Shown piece after piece: positions 17,071 to 24,914 of a stretch of 64,000 nt of DNA. A program made the translations under genes and the position numbers. The stretch lies in contig NZ_RRCN01000001.1 in the NCBI RefSeq assembly GCF_003863965.1, positions 4,856,304 through 4,920,303 on the forward strand, read 5' to 3'. Position 1 is the stretch's first letter. Each line of letters begins with the position of its first letter. The notes beneath the pieces are model-generated. The model was given only the letters and a program-made list of their open reading frames with translations, did no database searches and was not told the origin of the DNA. The DNA comes from Paenibacillus oralis. GTDB lineage: Bacteria; Bacillota; Bacilli; Paenibacillales; Paenibacillaceae.

Positions 17071-17090
17071 TTATCTAGCGTATCAGATAA
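17071..17090. promoter_or_regulatory. Candidate LysR operator between permease and regulator
   Basis: TTATCT-N8-AGATAA is a perfect 6-bp dyad in the 108-bp divergent region and fits a LysR T-N11-A type box. It probably serves both the permease and autoregulation of the regulator. Confidence 0.45.
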
Positions 17091-17160
17091 TCGATTCATA
17101 GGAAAAACAGAATTATTGAATTTTATCTATTCGATTTTTCGATGGAAGGAGATTTGAGCG

Positions 17161-18096
17161 ATGGAATCCCGCCATTTATTTACGTTTTTGACCGTGGTGG
17201 AAGCCGGCAGTTTTACCCGCGCCGCGCAAAAGCTGGACTATGCGCAATCCAGCATTACGGCGCAAATCCAGGCGCTGGAGTCCGAACTGGGCCTGCCTTT
17301 GTTCGACCGGATCGGCAAAAAAATCATCCTGACCGATGCCGGGCGCCGGCTGCTGCCGTATGCGCAGGAGATCGCCAAAATCCACTCCATGGCCAAGGAC
17401 GCTCTGCATGCGGAGGCGGAGGTGTCCGGTTCCCTGAAAATCGGTGCACCCGAATCGCTGGCCGCTTTTCGCTTGCCGGAGATTATTCGCGATTTCCGCC
17501 TCCGGTACCCGGAGGTGCAGATCGTTTTGCAGCCGGGACAATGCATGGAATTAAGGGAGCGGGTGCGCTCGGGTGAACTCGATGTCGCTTTTCTGCTGCA
17601 GCCGGAGGTGGAGGACCGGGACCTGCATATCGAGACGCTTGTCCAGGAGCCGATGGCCCTGGTGGCGCCGGCCGATCATCCTTTGCAAACGAAGAAGGAG
17701 GTCCAGCCTGCGGACCTGAAAGATCAAACGATTTTGCATACCGAAAGCGGCTGCTCCTATCGGACGTTGTTTGAGCATTATTTGAACAGCCATGGCGTTT
17801 TTCCCGACCCGAACCTCGAGTTTTGGAGCATTGAAGCGATCAAGCAGTGCGTCATTTCCGGCCTGGGTTTGTCGTTCCTGCCGCTGATTGCCGTCCGCGG
17901 CGAGCTGCGTGAGGGAAAACTGGTCAAGCTGAACTGGGACGACGAATCGCAGCGCGTGGCCACACAGCTAGCCTATCATCAAAAAAAGTGGAGGTCCCCG
18001 GCGCTTGCGGAGTTTTTGGATTTAATCCAGTCGTACGCAAAGCGGTGGCGGAGCGAGGGAGAAAAGGACGTCAAGACGGCAAAAAGAGGCGCGTAA
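17161..18096 (+). CDS. LysR-family transcriptional regulator
   Basis: A 311-residue LysR protein. The N-terminal helix-turn-helix is in SFTRAAQKLDYAQSSITAQI, followed by ALESELGLPLFDRIGKKIIL, the usual recognition and wing. The effector-binding domain follows (residues ~90-295) with GSLKIGAPESLAAFRLPEII. Divergent orientation from the YjeH-like exporter suggests that it senses the exporter's substrate amino acid. GGAAGGAG precedes ATG 17161. It could also affect the second APC gene, which starts 87 nt downstream on the same strand. Confidence 0.88.
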   Translation: MESRHLFTFLTVVEAGSFTRAAQKLDYAQSSITAQIQALESELGLPLFDRIGKKIILTDAGRRLLPYAQEIAKIHSMAKDALHAEAEVSGSLKIGAPESLAAFRLPEIIRDFRLRYPEVQIVLQPGQCMELRERVRSGELDVAFLLQPEVEDRDLHIETLVQEPMALVAPADHPLQTKKEVQPADLKDQTILHTESGCSYRTLFEHYLNSHGVFPDPNLEFWSIEAIKQCVISGLGLSFLPLIAVRGELREGKLVKLNWDDESQRVATQLAYHQKKWRSPALAEFLDLIQSYAKRWRSEGEKDVKTAKRGA

Positions 18097-18183
18097 CATT
18101 TCGGGTCCGGCCACTAACATACTTTTACCGCAATACGCAAATACTTCCAGTGATCCTTAAGTCAGATGCTGGAGGGAGTTATC

Positions 18184-19665
18184 ATGGCAAAAACGGGTGA
18201 AGTTAAGGCCGGCATATCGACCTTTCATTTAACGATGATGGCGCTTGGCACGGTGGTCGGAGGTTCTTTTTTCCTCGGTTCGGGGGTGGGAATCAAAGCG
18301 GCGGGGCCTTCAATTCTCATTGCTTATATCATCGGCGGTGCATTGGTTTATATTATTTTGTATGCTTTATCGGAAATGACGGTAGCCGATCCGGTCTCCG
18401 GTTCTTTCCGGACCTATGCCGAAAGAAGTTTCGGGGCGGGGGCCGGGTTTGTCACCGGCTGGGTGTACTGGATCGGGTTGATTTTTGCGATGTCCAGCGA
18501 ATCGATCGCGGCTTCAACGTTCCTGCGGGTGTGGTTTCCCAATCTTTCCCCGGGATTTACCGGGACGGTGATCATTGTTGCCGTTACGCTGCTCAATTTG
18601 TTGGGCGCCAAATATTTAAGCAAGCTGGAAAGCGGGCTGGCGGCGATCAAGCTGATCGCCATTGCCGGCTTTATCGCAATCGGCCTCGCGATCATAGCGG
18701 GCCTGATGCCCGGCACTCCCGCCGTCGGGGCCGGCGAGTTGCGCTCCGAACCGTGGCTTCCCGGAGGGATCGCGGGAATCGCCGGCAGTATGCTCACGGT
18801 CATTCTGACCTATGCCGGTTTTGAAGTGATTGGGCTGGCCGCCTCAGAGGTGCGCAATCCGCGAGAAACGATCCCGCGCGCCATTAACCTGACATTGATC
18901 AGCCTGATCGGGCTTTACGTCGCGGCGATCGCGGTGATTTTGCCGCTGTTTCCGACCGGGGGGATCCTCGCCGACGAAAGCCCGCTCGTGCTTGCCTTGA
19001 CCCGCTGGGGAATGGGCTGGGCCAGCACGCTGATGAATATCGTCATGATCACCGCGATTTTGTCCACCATGCTGGCCGCGATGTTCGGGCTTGGCCGGAT
19101 GATTCGGTCCCTGGCGGCGGAGGGACACGCTCCAAATTGGTTAAAAGACAAAACGGATGTTCCTTACCGGGGGATTCTGTTTTCGGGTGCGGCCATGCTG
19201 GCCGGTTTAGGTCTCGGCTACCTGCTGCCGCAGCAGGTTTATTTGTTCCTGCTCAGCCTGGGGGGATTTTCGCTCCTGTTTTCCTATTTCGTGATCCTTG
19301 CTTCCCACTATAAGTGGCGCCGGCACACCCCTTGTTCCCCGGAGGCCGCCTGCCAGCTTCCCGGATATCCCTATACTTCCTGGGCGGGGCTGATCGCCAT
19401 GATCGCGATTATCGTCAGCATGCCGTTTATTCCCGGACAAGGCACGGGCCTCGTCATAGGCCTCGTCCTGGTTGCTTTGCTCTCGGGAACGTATTACCTG
19501 AAAAGGAGACTTGCGGGACGGCGTGCACTGGGCTTGAGGAAATACACGGGCAACGCCCCGGATCGAGCAGGCCGAATTCGTATGCCGCTGGCGCAAATGG
19601 AAGCCGCCGAAGAAGTCGTAAACCCGGCTCAGCCTTTCGGCAAACATCCGGATGAACCGAAGTAA
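18184..19665 (+). CDS. APC-family amino acid permease
   Basis: A 493-residue permease with about 12 hydrophobic segments and a charged C-terminal tail. STFHLTMMALGTVVGGSFFL is the TM1 signature. The central TYAGFEVIGLAASEVRNPRE and PRAINLTLISLIGLYV are typical of the amino acid/polyamine/cation AAT branch. The frame is open from 18166, but GGAGGGAG lies just before ATG 18184, giving MAKTGEVKAGIS. The substrate is probably an amino acid. Together with the preceding LysR and YjeH-like genes it forms an amino-acid transport locus, ended by a terminator at 19723. Confidence 0.82.
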   Translation: MAKTGEVKAGISTFHLTMMALGTVVGGSFFLGSGVGIKAAGPSILIAYIIGGALVYIILYALSEMTVADPVSGSFRTYAERSFGAGAGFVTGWVYWIGLIFAMSSESIAASTFLRVWFPNLSPGFTGTVIIVAVTLLNLLGAKYLSKLESGLAAIKLIAIAGFIAIGLAIIAGLMPGTPAVGAGELRSEPWLPGGIAGIAGSMLTVILTYAGFEVIGLAASEVRNPRETIPRAINLTLISLIGLYVAAIAVILPLFPTGGILADESPLVLALTRWGMGWASTLMNIVMITAILSTMLAAMFGLGRMIRSLAAEGHAPNWLKDKTDVPYRGILFSGAAMLAGLGLGYLLPQQVYLFLLSLGGFSLLFSYFVILASHYKWRRHTPCSPEAACQLPGYPYTSWAGLIAMIAIIVSMPFIPGQGTGLVIGLVLVALLSGTYYLKRRLAGRRALGLRKYTGNAPDRAGRIRMPLAQMEAAEEVVNPAQPFGKHPDEPK

Positions 19666-19722
19666 CCGCCCGCCTAAACCGTCAGTTTCCAATGTATAGC
19701 AACAATCTCATAGAACAATGCA

Positions 19723-19772
19723 GCTGCAAATGATATAGTAGGTGTCGTACTATGGCTTTGCAGCTTTTTTTT
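19723..19772 (+). terminator. Rho-independent terminator
   Basis: GCTGCAAA...ATATAGTA pairs with TACTAT...TTTGCAGC and is followed by eight T residues (19765-19772). It ends the permease transcript just before the HXXEE gene. Confidence 0.8.
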
Positions 19773-19794
19773 GACCAAGGAAGGGGTCCTACAT

Positions 19795-20313
19795 ATGGAG
19801 GCGATGAGTCTTCAGACATTGGTATGGTTGTTTATCGTCGCTTTTGTCATTCATGATTTGGAAGAAATTATTTGGGTGGAGCCGTGGATGAAAAGAAATG
19901 CACGCCAGGTTGCCCCTTTGATTCCAGCCGGCATTAGGCCGACGTTCGAAAAAATGTCGCGGTTGACCAGCAGCCAATTTGCCGTGGCGGTCCTTATGGA
20001 ATTCATCATCTTTATTCCCTTTACGTACATGGCTGCGGAGAAGGGCCGCTTTTTTATGTTTTTGGCGTTTAACACCCTATTCTTATTACATGTGTTTACG
20101 CATCTCGGACAGTCCCTTTATTTGAAAAGATACACGCCAGGCGTCGTAACCGCGGTGCTGGTCGTGCTTCCCTATACCATTTATCTCTTTTCTCGGCTGC
20201 TCGCCGAAAAATGGGTAACCTGGGGGGAGATTTTGTTAAGCGTCCCCGTCGGGTTCATCCTGGCCCCATGCGTTCTGCTTGGGCATGAGTTAGGAAGAAG
20301 GATAGTGAAATAG
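19795..20313 (+). CDS. HXXEE-domain membrane protein
   Basis: A 172-residue membrane protein of the HXXEE family. The diagnostic motif is VIHDLEEIIWVEPWMKRN, a second conserved histidine cluster is FLLHVFTHLGQSLYLKRYTP, and several hydrophobic helices follow. The conserved His/Glu residues suggest metal binding in the membrane, but the family function is unknown. The ATG at 19795 is preceded by AAGGAAGGGG; an in-frame ATG at 19771 lies in the terminator tail and is rejected. Confidence 0.8.
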   Translation: MEAMSLQTLVWLFIVAFVIHDLEEIIWVEPWMKRNARQVAPLIPAGIRPTFEKMSRLTSSQFAVAVLMEFIIFIPFTYMAAEKGRFFMFLAFNTLFLLHVFTHLGQSLYLKRYTPGVVTAVLVVLPYTIYLFSRLLAEKWVTWGEILLSVPVGFILAPCVLLGHELGRRIVK

Positions 20314-20342
20314 AAGAAGTCCATGAGGAGGCCTTTTAAAAA

Positions 20343-20957
20343 ATGCAGGATATTATCAAACAAATTCCCTTATACCGATTTTTAATGTACTGTCAGGAAA
20401 CGGAAATGCCAAGACGAATACTGGATTGCGGGGCAGGCGGCGATATGCCGCCCTTAAGTTTGTTCCGCTCCTATGGCTACGAGACTTACGGCATAGATGC
20501 TGACCCGAAGCAATGCGAAATTGCCGGCGAATACGCCAAACAAAGAGGGCTGGAGTTGAACATCCGCCAGGGGGATATGAGACGGTTGGATTTTGCGGAT
20601 GCTTCGATGGGGTTCGTTTATTCCTATAACACGATTTTTCATATGCGAAAAAAGGATGTCGAACAAGCTTTGAAGGAAATGAAGCGGGTGTTGATGCCCG
20701 GGGGCCTTATGTTCGTTAACTTTCTCACAACGAATGATTTCCGCTGCGGTCAAGGTCCTCATCTGGGAAATCATCAATATGAGCAATTTGACGATGACTT
20801 GCCAGTGATTCATTCCTATTACGATCCGCAGGAACCCGACAGTTTGTTTCATGATATGGAAATTTTATACAAAGAAGACAGAGTGCTTGAACGCATTTAT
20901 GAAGGTGAAAAAATCAGGCAAGGTTTCGTTGATTACATTGTGAGAATGTTTAATTGA
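20343..20957 (+). CDS. Class I SAM-dependent methyltransferase
   Basis: A 204-residue cytoplasmic methyltransferase. RRILDCGAGGDMPPLSLF is motif I of the SAM-binding Rossmann fold. YETYGIDADPKQCEIAGEYA carries the acidic ribose-contact residue, and RQGDMRRLDFADASMGFVYS with KRVLMPGGLMFVNFL matches motifs II-IV of the Methyltransf_11/25 type. The methyl acceptor is unknown. It lies 29 nt after the HXXEE gene with GGAGG upstream, probably in one transcript. Confidence 0.85.
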   Translation: MQDIIKQIPLYRFLMYCQETEMPRRILDCGAGGDMPPLSLFRSYGYETYGIDADPKQCEIAGEYAKQRGLELNIRQGDMRRLDFADASMGFVYSYNTIFHMRKKDVEQALKEMKRVLMPGGLMFVNFLTTNDFRCGQGPHLGNHQYEQFDDDLPVIHSYYDPQEPDSLFHDMEILYKEDRVLERIYEGEKIRQGFVDYIVRMFN

Positions 20958-21106
20958 TTTCATCGGTTTGGGGTAGCGTTTACCTTAGGCGGCAGTGTAT
21001 CATAGTTTTGTAAACATATGTTGAGGCGTAAGGAGCAACGACCCGGCTGGAGATAGGCTTATCTATTGGCTGGGTCAAGTTATTTACAGAGAAAGGATTG
21101 AAGCAG

Positions 21107-21610
21107 ATGGAGGCATTGCAGATCCGTCCGGCACGGCTTAACGACATCGACGGGATTCGCGAGGTTGCGGTCGAAACGTGGAACAGCACTTATGAAACGA
21201 TTTATCCGGAGCATTTTATCGCCACTTTTCTGAATCACGCCTATTCGAAAAGCAGCCTGGAGCACAGCATCACCCGGGATGAAGCGGACCCGGCCCGAAA
21301 GTTTTTGGTTGCTGAGCTGGATGGAGAAATTGTCGGATTCGGGCAATTGGGCGATCCCGTGAACGGGGAAAGCGAGCTGACCCGATTGTATATTTTGAAA
21401 GAACATCAAAGGAAAGGAATCGGCAAGGCGTTGCTTGGTGAATTGATCCGTCTCAATGCTTCCCTCAAAGACATATTTGCTTGGTGCGAACGGGAAAATG
21501 GAATCGGCACTTTATTTTATAAATCAAACGGGTTTGAATTTACCGAAGAAAGCGAAAAAGTGGAATTCGGTTACCGCATGACGTTGGCCAAATACGTTAA
21601 GAAAATTTGA
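21107..21610 (+). CDS. GNAT N-acetyltransferase
   Basis: A 167-residue GNAT enzyme beginning MEALQIRPARLNDIDGIREV, with LTRLYILKEHQRKGIGKALL (QRKGIG acetyl-CoA loop) and the C-terminal FYKSNGFEFTEESEKVEFGY. This layout matches the PaiA/RimI-like group that acetylates amines; the substrate is unknown. The ATG 21107 lies 9 nt after AAAGGA; an in-frame TTG at 21098 overlaps the binding site. A short hairpin built on ACCCGGC and GGCTGGGT lies at about 21041-21075 in the leader. Confidence 0.85.
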   Translation: MEALQIRPARLNDIDGIREVAVETWNSTYETIYPEHFIATFLNHAYSKSSLEHSITRDEADPARKFLVAELDGEIVGFGQLGDPVNGESELTRLYILKEHQRKGIGKALLGELIRLNASLKDIFAWCERENGIGTLFYKSNGFEFTEESEKVEFGYRMTLAKYVKKI

Positions 21611-21927
21611 TGATGACCAAGCGGAAAACGATGCTTTTTCTCATTTTGTCGCAGATCGTATACGTGTTGTTTTTGGCCGTTTGGCTCGTCGTGCTGGGCA
21701 TTTCCGCGTTTCTGTTCGATTCGCCCGGCTCGGCTGGCGACAGGGGAATGAGGCTCTTTTTATATTACCTTGAAGCCTATCCTGGCGGACTGCTGCTTGC
21801 CCTTATATTCAGCTGGTATTTTTTCGCCAAAGGCAAAGGGAAGCGCTCGGTTTGGTGGAATATGCTTCCCCTGCTGTGGGTGATCCCTTATATTGGAATT
21901 ATGATCTACGCCAAATTTTCTCAATGA
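21610..21927 (+). CDS. Small membrane protein (about 105 residues)
   Basis: Begins MMTKRKTMLFLILSQIVYVL and shows three hydrophobic segments, the last ending in a short polar tail (MIYAKFSQ). The start codon overlaps the stop of the preceding GNAT (TTGATG), implying translational coupling. No known family was recognised. The following gene also starts close by (24 nt), so the three genes form one unit. Confidence 0.6.
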   Translation: MMTKRKTMLFLILSQIVYVLFLAVWLVVLGISAFLFDSPGSAGDRGMRLFLYYLEAYPGGLLLALIFSWYFFAKGKGKRSVWWNMLPLLWVIPYIGIMIYAKFSQ

Positions 21928-21951
21928 TCGGGAAGGAAGAAGGTTTGGAGG

Positions 21952-22485
21952 ATGCCGCATATTCACGGAAACCGGATCACGTTAAGGGAGTACCGGATAG
22001 AGGACCTGCCTTATATTCGGCAATGGGTGAACGATGAGGAAATTACCGGCACGCTGAGCGGTATTTTTACGTTTCCGCACACGCTTCATGAGAGCGAGTC
22101 TTTCCTCAAAATGACGATGGAAGGGAAGACCGGGAGCAAAGGCTTTATCATTGCGGAAAAAAATACGCTGGAGTACATCGGTCAAATCGATCTGCATAAA
22201 ATCGACTGGCAAAACCGTTCGGCCGTGCTTGGCATCGTCATCGGACGCAAGGAACTGCTTGGACAAGGGTATGGCCGGGAAGCAATCGAACTGATGAAAC
22301 GGTTCGTGTTCGAACGGCTGAACCTGAACCGGCTGGAGCTGGAGGTTCTTGATTTTAACGAACGGGCTTACCGTTGTTATCTTAGCTGCGGCTTTAAGGA
22401 AGAAGGGCGGCTAAGGCAAAAAGAGTTCAAAAATGGGGGATACCGCGATTTGATCATCATGAGCGTGCTGGCGGAAGAACAATAG
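21952..22485 (+). CDS. GNAT N-acetyltransferase, RimJ/RimL type
   Basis: A 177-residue GNAT of the RimJ/L group: GNRITLREYRIEDLPYIRQW at the N-terminus, ELLGQGYGREAIELMKRFVF as acetyl-CoA loop and NERAYRCYLSCGFKEEGRLR near the end, closing with the diagnostic GGYRDLIIMSVL. Family members acetylate ribosomal proteins or small amines; the acceptor is unknown. AGAAGG lies 8 nt before ATG. A strong terminator follows, closing the unit. Confidence 0.88.
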   Translation: MPHIHGNRITLREYRIEDLPYIRQWVNDEEITGTLSGIFTFPHTLHESESFLKMTMEGKTGSKGFIIAEKNTLEYIGQIDLHKIDWQNRSAVLGIVIGRKELLGQGYGREAIELMKRFVFERLNLNRLELEVLDFNERAYRCYLSCGFKEEGRLRQKEFKNGGYRDLIIMSVLAEEQ

Positions 22486-22495
22486 GAAACTAGAG

Positions 22496-22535
22496 AATGA
22501 CGACACGGAGAGAGTTCCGGTCGTCATTTTTTTTT
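22496..22535 (+). terminator. Rho-independent terminator
   Basis: AATGACGACACGGA pairs with TTCCGGTCGTCATT over a short loop and runs into nine T residues. It ends the GNAT unit. Confidence 0.88.
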
Positions 22536-22545
22536 AAGAGGCTAA

Positions 22546-22725
22546 GGGACACCAGAGGCGTTATTTTCGAAAAAACGGGGGTTTGCAAAATGTAACGGAC
22601 ACAGAAGCCCTTATTTACCTCAAATCGTGCTGGATAAACTGGTTTAGAGCGAAATAGGGTCGCCTCTGTCCGTTAGACTGGGAAATACCCGGGAAATGGG
22701 CGGATAAGGTCGCTGGTGTCCGTTA
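22546..22725. repeat. Four-unit inverted intergenic element (TAACGGACA units)
   Basis: Two direct units contain GGGACACCAGAGGCGTTATTT (22546, one base of context trimmed from comparison) and ACGGACACAGAAGCCCTTA (22596). Two inverted units have TCGCCTCTGTCCGTTA (22660) and TCGCTGGTGTCCGTTA (22710). The GGACA cores sit exactly 50 bp apart within each pair, and the pairs face each other. The layout is the same as at 12692-12876 but the sequence differs. It occupies the gap between a terminator and the promoter of the ABC operon. Confidence 0.75.
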
Positions 22726-22829
22726 GAACCTCCCGCGCATCCAAGGTATGGGATTGCACGGCGAAGGACCTCGCCAGCGGCGATGTTTTCTTAACCGAAA
22801 AATAAGCCCCTGATACGAAATCTGAAACC

Positions 22830-22858
22830 TTACCCTTGCCCCGGCCCCTGTTTACAAT
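22830..22858 (+). promoter_or_regulatory. Candidate promoter of the ABC importer operon
   Basis: TTACCC, a 17-bp spacer, then TACAAT (22853-22858). The -10 is good and the -35 poor, as expected for an activator-dependent promoter such as one controlled by the downstream AraC-type response regulator. Confidence 0.4.
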
Positions 22859-22919
22859 AGAAACAGGGAGTTGGAAGTGCTTACATAATTAGCTTATGGA
22901 CAGCTTGGAGGTCAGAGGA

Positions 22920-23891
22920 ATGGATATAGGGCAGATGACGGAAACGGCGGCCGCTCCGGAAAGAAAGACGCCGCCACCGGTATGGAGCAAACGTTTCAAG
23001 CGCCTGTACGCGCAAAGGCATATTCAAATCATGGCCCTGCTTGGCGTCGCCTGGATGATCGTCTTTAACTACGTGCCGATGTACGGCATCATCATTGCCT
23101 TTAAGGAGTACAACATCGTCAAATCGATCGCCGAGGCGCCGTGGGTGGGCTTTGACCATTTTAAGGAGTTTTTTCAGGACGACAATTTTGTCAATGTGAT
23201 GAAAAATACGCTGGGCATCAGCTTGATCAAGCTGGTCGTCGGTTTTCCGCTGCCGATCATTTTTGCGCTGTTTCTGAACGAGATGCGTTCGGTCCGGTTC
23301 AAAAAGGCGGTGCAAACAATCTCGTATCTGCCGCACTTTTTGTCCTGGGTCGTCCTCGGCGGGATTTTGACCACCTGGCTGTCGGACGTCGGGATCATCA
23401 ACGATGTTTTGCTGGCTTTGCACCTGATACAAGAGCCGATCTCGTATCTGGCCGAGCCGAATTATTTCTGGGGCATCGTCATCGCTTCGGATGTCTGGAA
23501 GGAGCTGGGCTGGTCCGCGATCATTTATTTGGCCGCCATCACGAGCATATCGCCCGAAATGTACGAGGCGGCCACAATCGACGGAGCCGGGAGATTTCAG
23601 AAAATGTGGTATATCACCCTGCCTTCCATCAAGGCGACGATTTCGATTTTGTTCATTCTTGCGGTGGGCGGCGTGCTGAACTCCAACTTCGATCAAATCC
23701 TGGTGCTGCGCAACGCGCTGAACGAAAGCGCCAGCAACGTCATCGACATCTACGTTTACCAAACCGGGATGTTGTCCGGGCGTTATTCCTATTCGACGGC
23801 GGTGGGCCTGTTCAAGTCGGTGATCGCGCTGATTCTGCTGCTGCTGGCTAACCGGGTGACGAAGAAGCTGAACGATACGTCCCTGTTTTAG
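22920..23891 (+). CDS. Carbohydrate ABC transporter permease, LplB type
   Basis: A 323-residue membrane component of a CUT1-type sugar importer. Six hydrophobic segments are visible, the first with the family phrase NYVPMYGIIIAFKEYN. The EAA loop that contacts the ATPase is EMYEAATIDGAGRFQKMWYI. The C-terminal half (NIVxIY-like VIDIYVYQTGMLSGRYSYST) is diagnostic of LplB/YteP-like permeases. The ATG 22920 lies 8 nt after GGAGG; upstream in-frame ATG 22896 lacks a site. No ATPase gene is present; these systems use a shared MsmX-type ATPase encoded elsewhere. Confidence 0.9.
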   Translation: MDIGQMTETAAAPERKTPPPVWSKRFKRLYAQRHIQIMALLGVAWMIVFNYVPMYGIIIAFKEYNIVKSIAEAPWVGFDHFKEFFQDDNFVNVMKNTLGISLIKLVVGFPLPIIFALFLNEMRSVRFKKAVQTISYLPHFLSWVVLGGILTTWLSDVGIINDVLLALHLIQEPISYLAEPNYFWGIVIASDVWKELGWSAIIYLAAITSISPEMYEAATIDGAGRFQKMWYITLPSIKATISILFILAVGGVLNSNFDQILVLRNALNESASNVIDIYVYQTGMLSGRYSYSTAVGLFKSVIALILLLLANRVTKKLNDTSLF

Positions 23892-23932
23892 CCGGTGAGA
23901 CCAAGTCCAATTCATGAAGGAGCCCAGAGAAC

Positions 23933-24820
23933 ATGCTTACCTTAAAAAGAAGAACCCGAGGAGAAGCGATCTTCGACCTGCTCAACAATCTCGGAATGCT
24001 GCTGATCTGCTTTGTGACGCTTTATCCGGTCTGGTACGTGCTCGTCAATTCCCTCAACGAGGGGATGGACGGGATGCGCGGCGGGATCTATTGGTGGCCG
24101 CGGGTGTTCAGCTTCGAGAACTACGGCGCCGTGTTCCAAAGCTCCGGCATCATGCTGGCGATGGGCATCACCGTGGCCAAAACGCTCATCGGGACGCTGC
24201 TGCACGTGCTGTTCACGGCCATGGTGGCGTACGCTTTCTCCAGGAAGGATTTGATCGGCGGAAAATTTTATATCCTGCTCGGAACGGTCACGATGTTTTT
24301 CGGCGGCGGATTGATCCCGACTTACCTGCTGATGAGGGATTTGCACCTGTTGGATAATTTCCTGATCTACATCATCCCCGCGATGTTCAGCTTTTTCGAT
24401 CTGATCATCTTCATGACCTTTTTCCGCGAAATCCCGGACGGGCTTGAAGAAGCGGCGAAAATCGACGGCGCCAACGACTGGGCGATCTTCCTCCGCGTGG
24501 TGCTTCCGGTATCGATGCCGGTGGTGGCGACGATCGCGTTATTCCATGGCGTATATCAATGGAACGACTATTTTACCGGGGTCATTTACCTCAACAATAT
24601 GGACCTGCAGCCAATCCAAACCTACTTGTACCGGGTCGTGGCCCAGTCCAGCTCCAACCAGATGGCGGCCCAAGTTCCGGGAGGCATTTCCAAGACGGTC
24701 ACCTCGCAGTCGATCAAGCTGGCAACGATGGTGGTCACGACGCTGCCGATCGTGTTCGTCTACCCGTTCCTGCAGCGTTATTTCGTCAAAGGCATGATGA
24801 TCGGCTCGATCAAGGGATAA
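23933..24820 (+). CDS. Carbohydrate ABC transporter permease, LplC/YtcP type
   Basis: The second membrane subunit, 295 residues, with about six hydrophobic segments, the phrase LYPVWYVLVNSLNEG near the N-terminus and the EAA loop DGLEEAAKIDGANDWAIFLR. It ends PFLQRYFVKGMMIGSIKG, the standard ending of YtcP/LplC permeases. It follows the LplB-type gene by 41 nt and would form a heterodimer with it. The transported sugar is unknown; relatives take up oligosaccharides or polysaccharide breakdown products. Confidence 0.9.
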   Translation: MLTLKRRTRGEAIFDLLNNLGMLLICFVTLYPVWYVLVNSLNEGMDGMRGGIYWWPRVFSFENYGAVFQSSGIMLAMGITVAKTLIGTLLHVLFTAMVAYAFSRKDLIGGKFYILLGTVTMFFGGGLIPTYLLMRDLHLLDNFLIYIIPAMFSFFDLIIFMTFFREIPDGLEEAAKIDGANDWAIFLRVVLPVSMPVVATIALFHGVYQWNDYFTGVIYLNNMDLQPIQTYLYRVVAQSSSNQMAAQVPGGISKTVTSQSIKLATMVVTTLPIVFVYPFLQRYFVKGMMIGSIKG

Positions 24821-24914
24821 CACGATTTGCCTAATAAGCAAGATAGCTGCTCTTGCCTATCCCGGCGAGGGTTCTATATAATCATATTTCTATACAAGAA
24901 AAGGGGAAAAACAC

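Noticed and set aside
21041..21075. Hairpin before the GNAT gene at 21107
   Set aside because: The stem is short with a bulged middle and lacks a T-run or alternative structure, so neither a terminator nor a riboswitch is supported.
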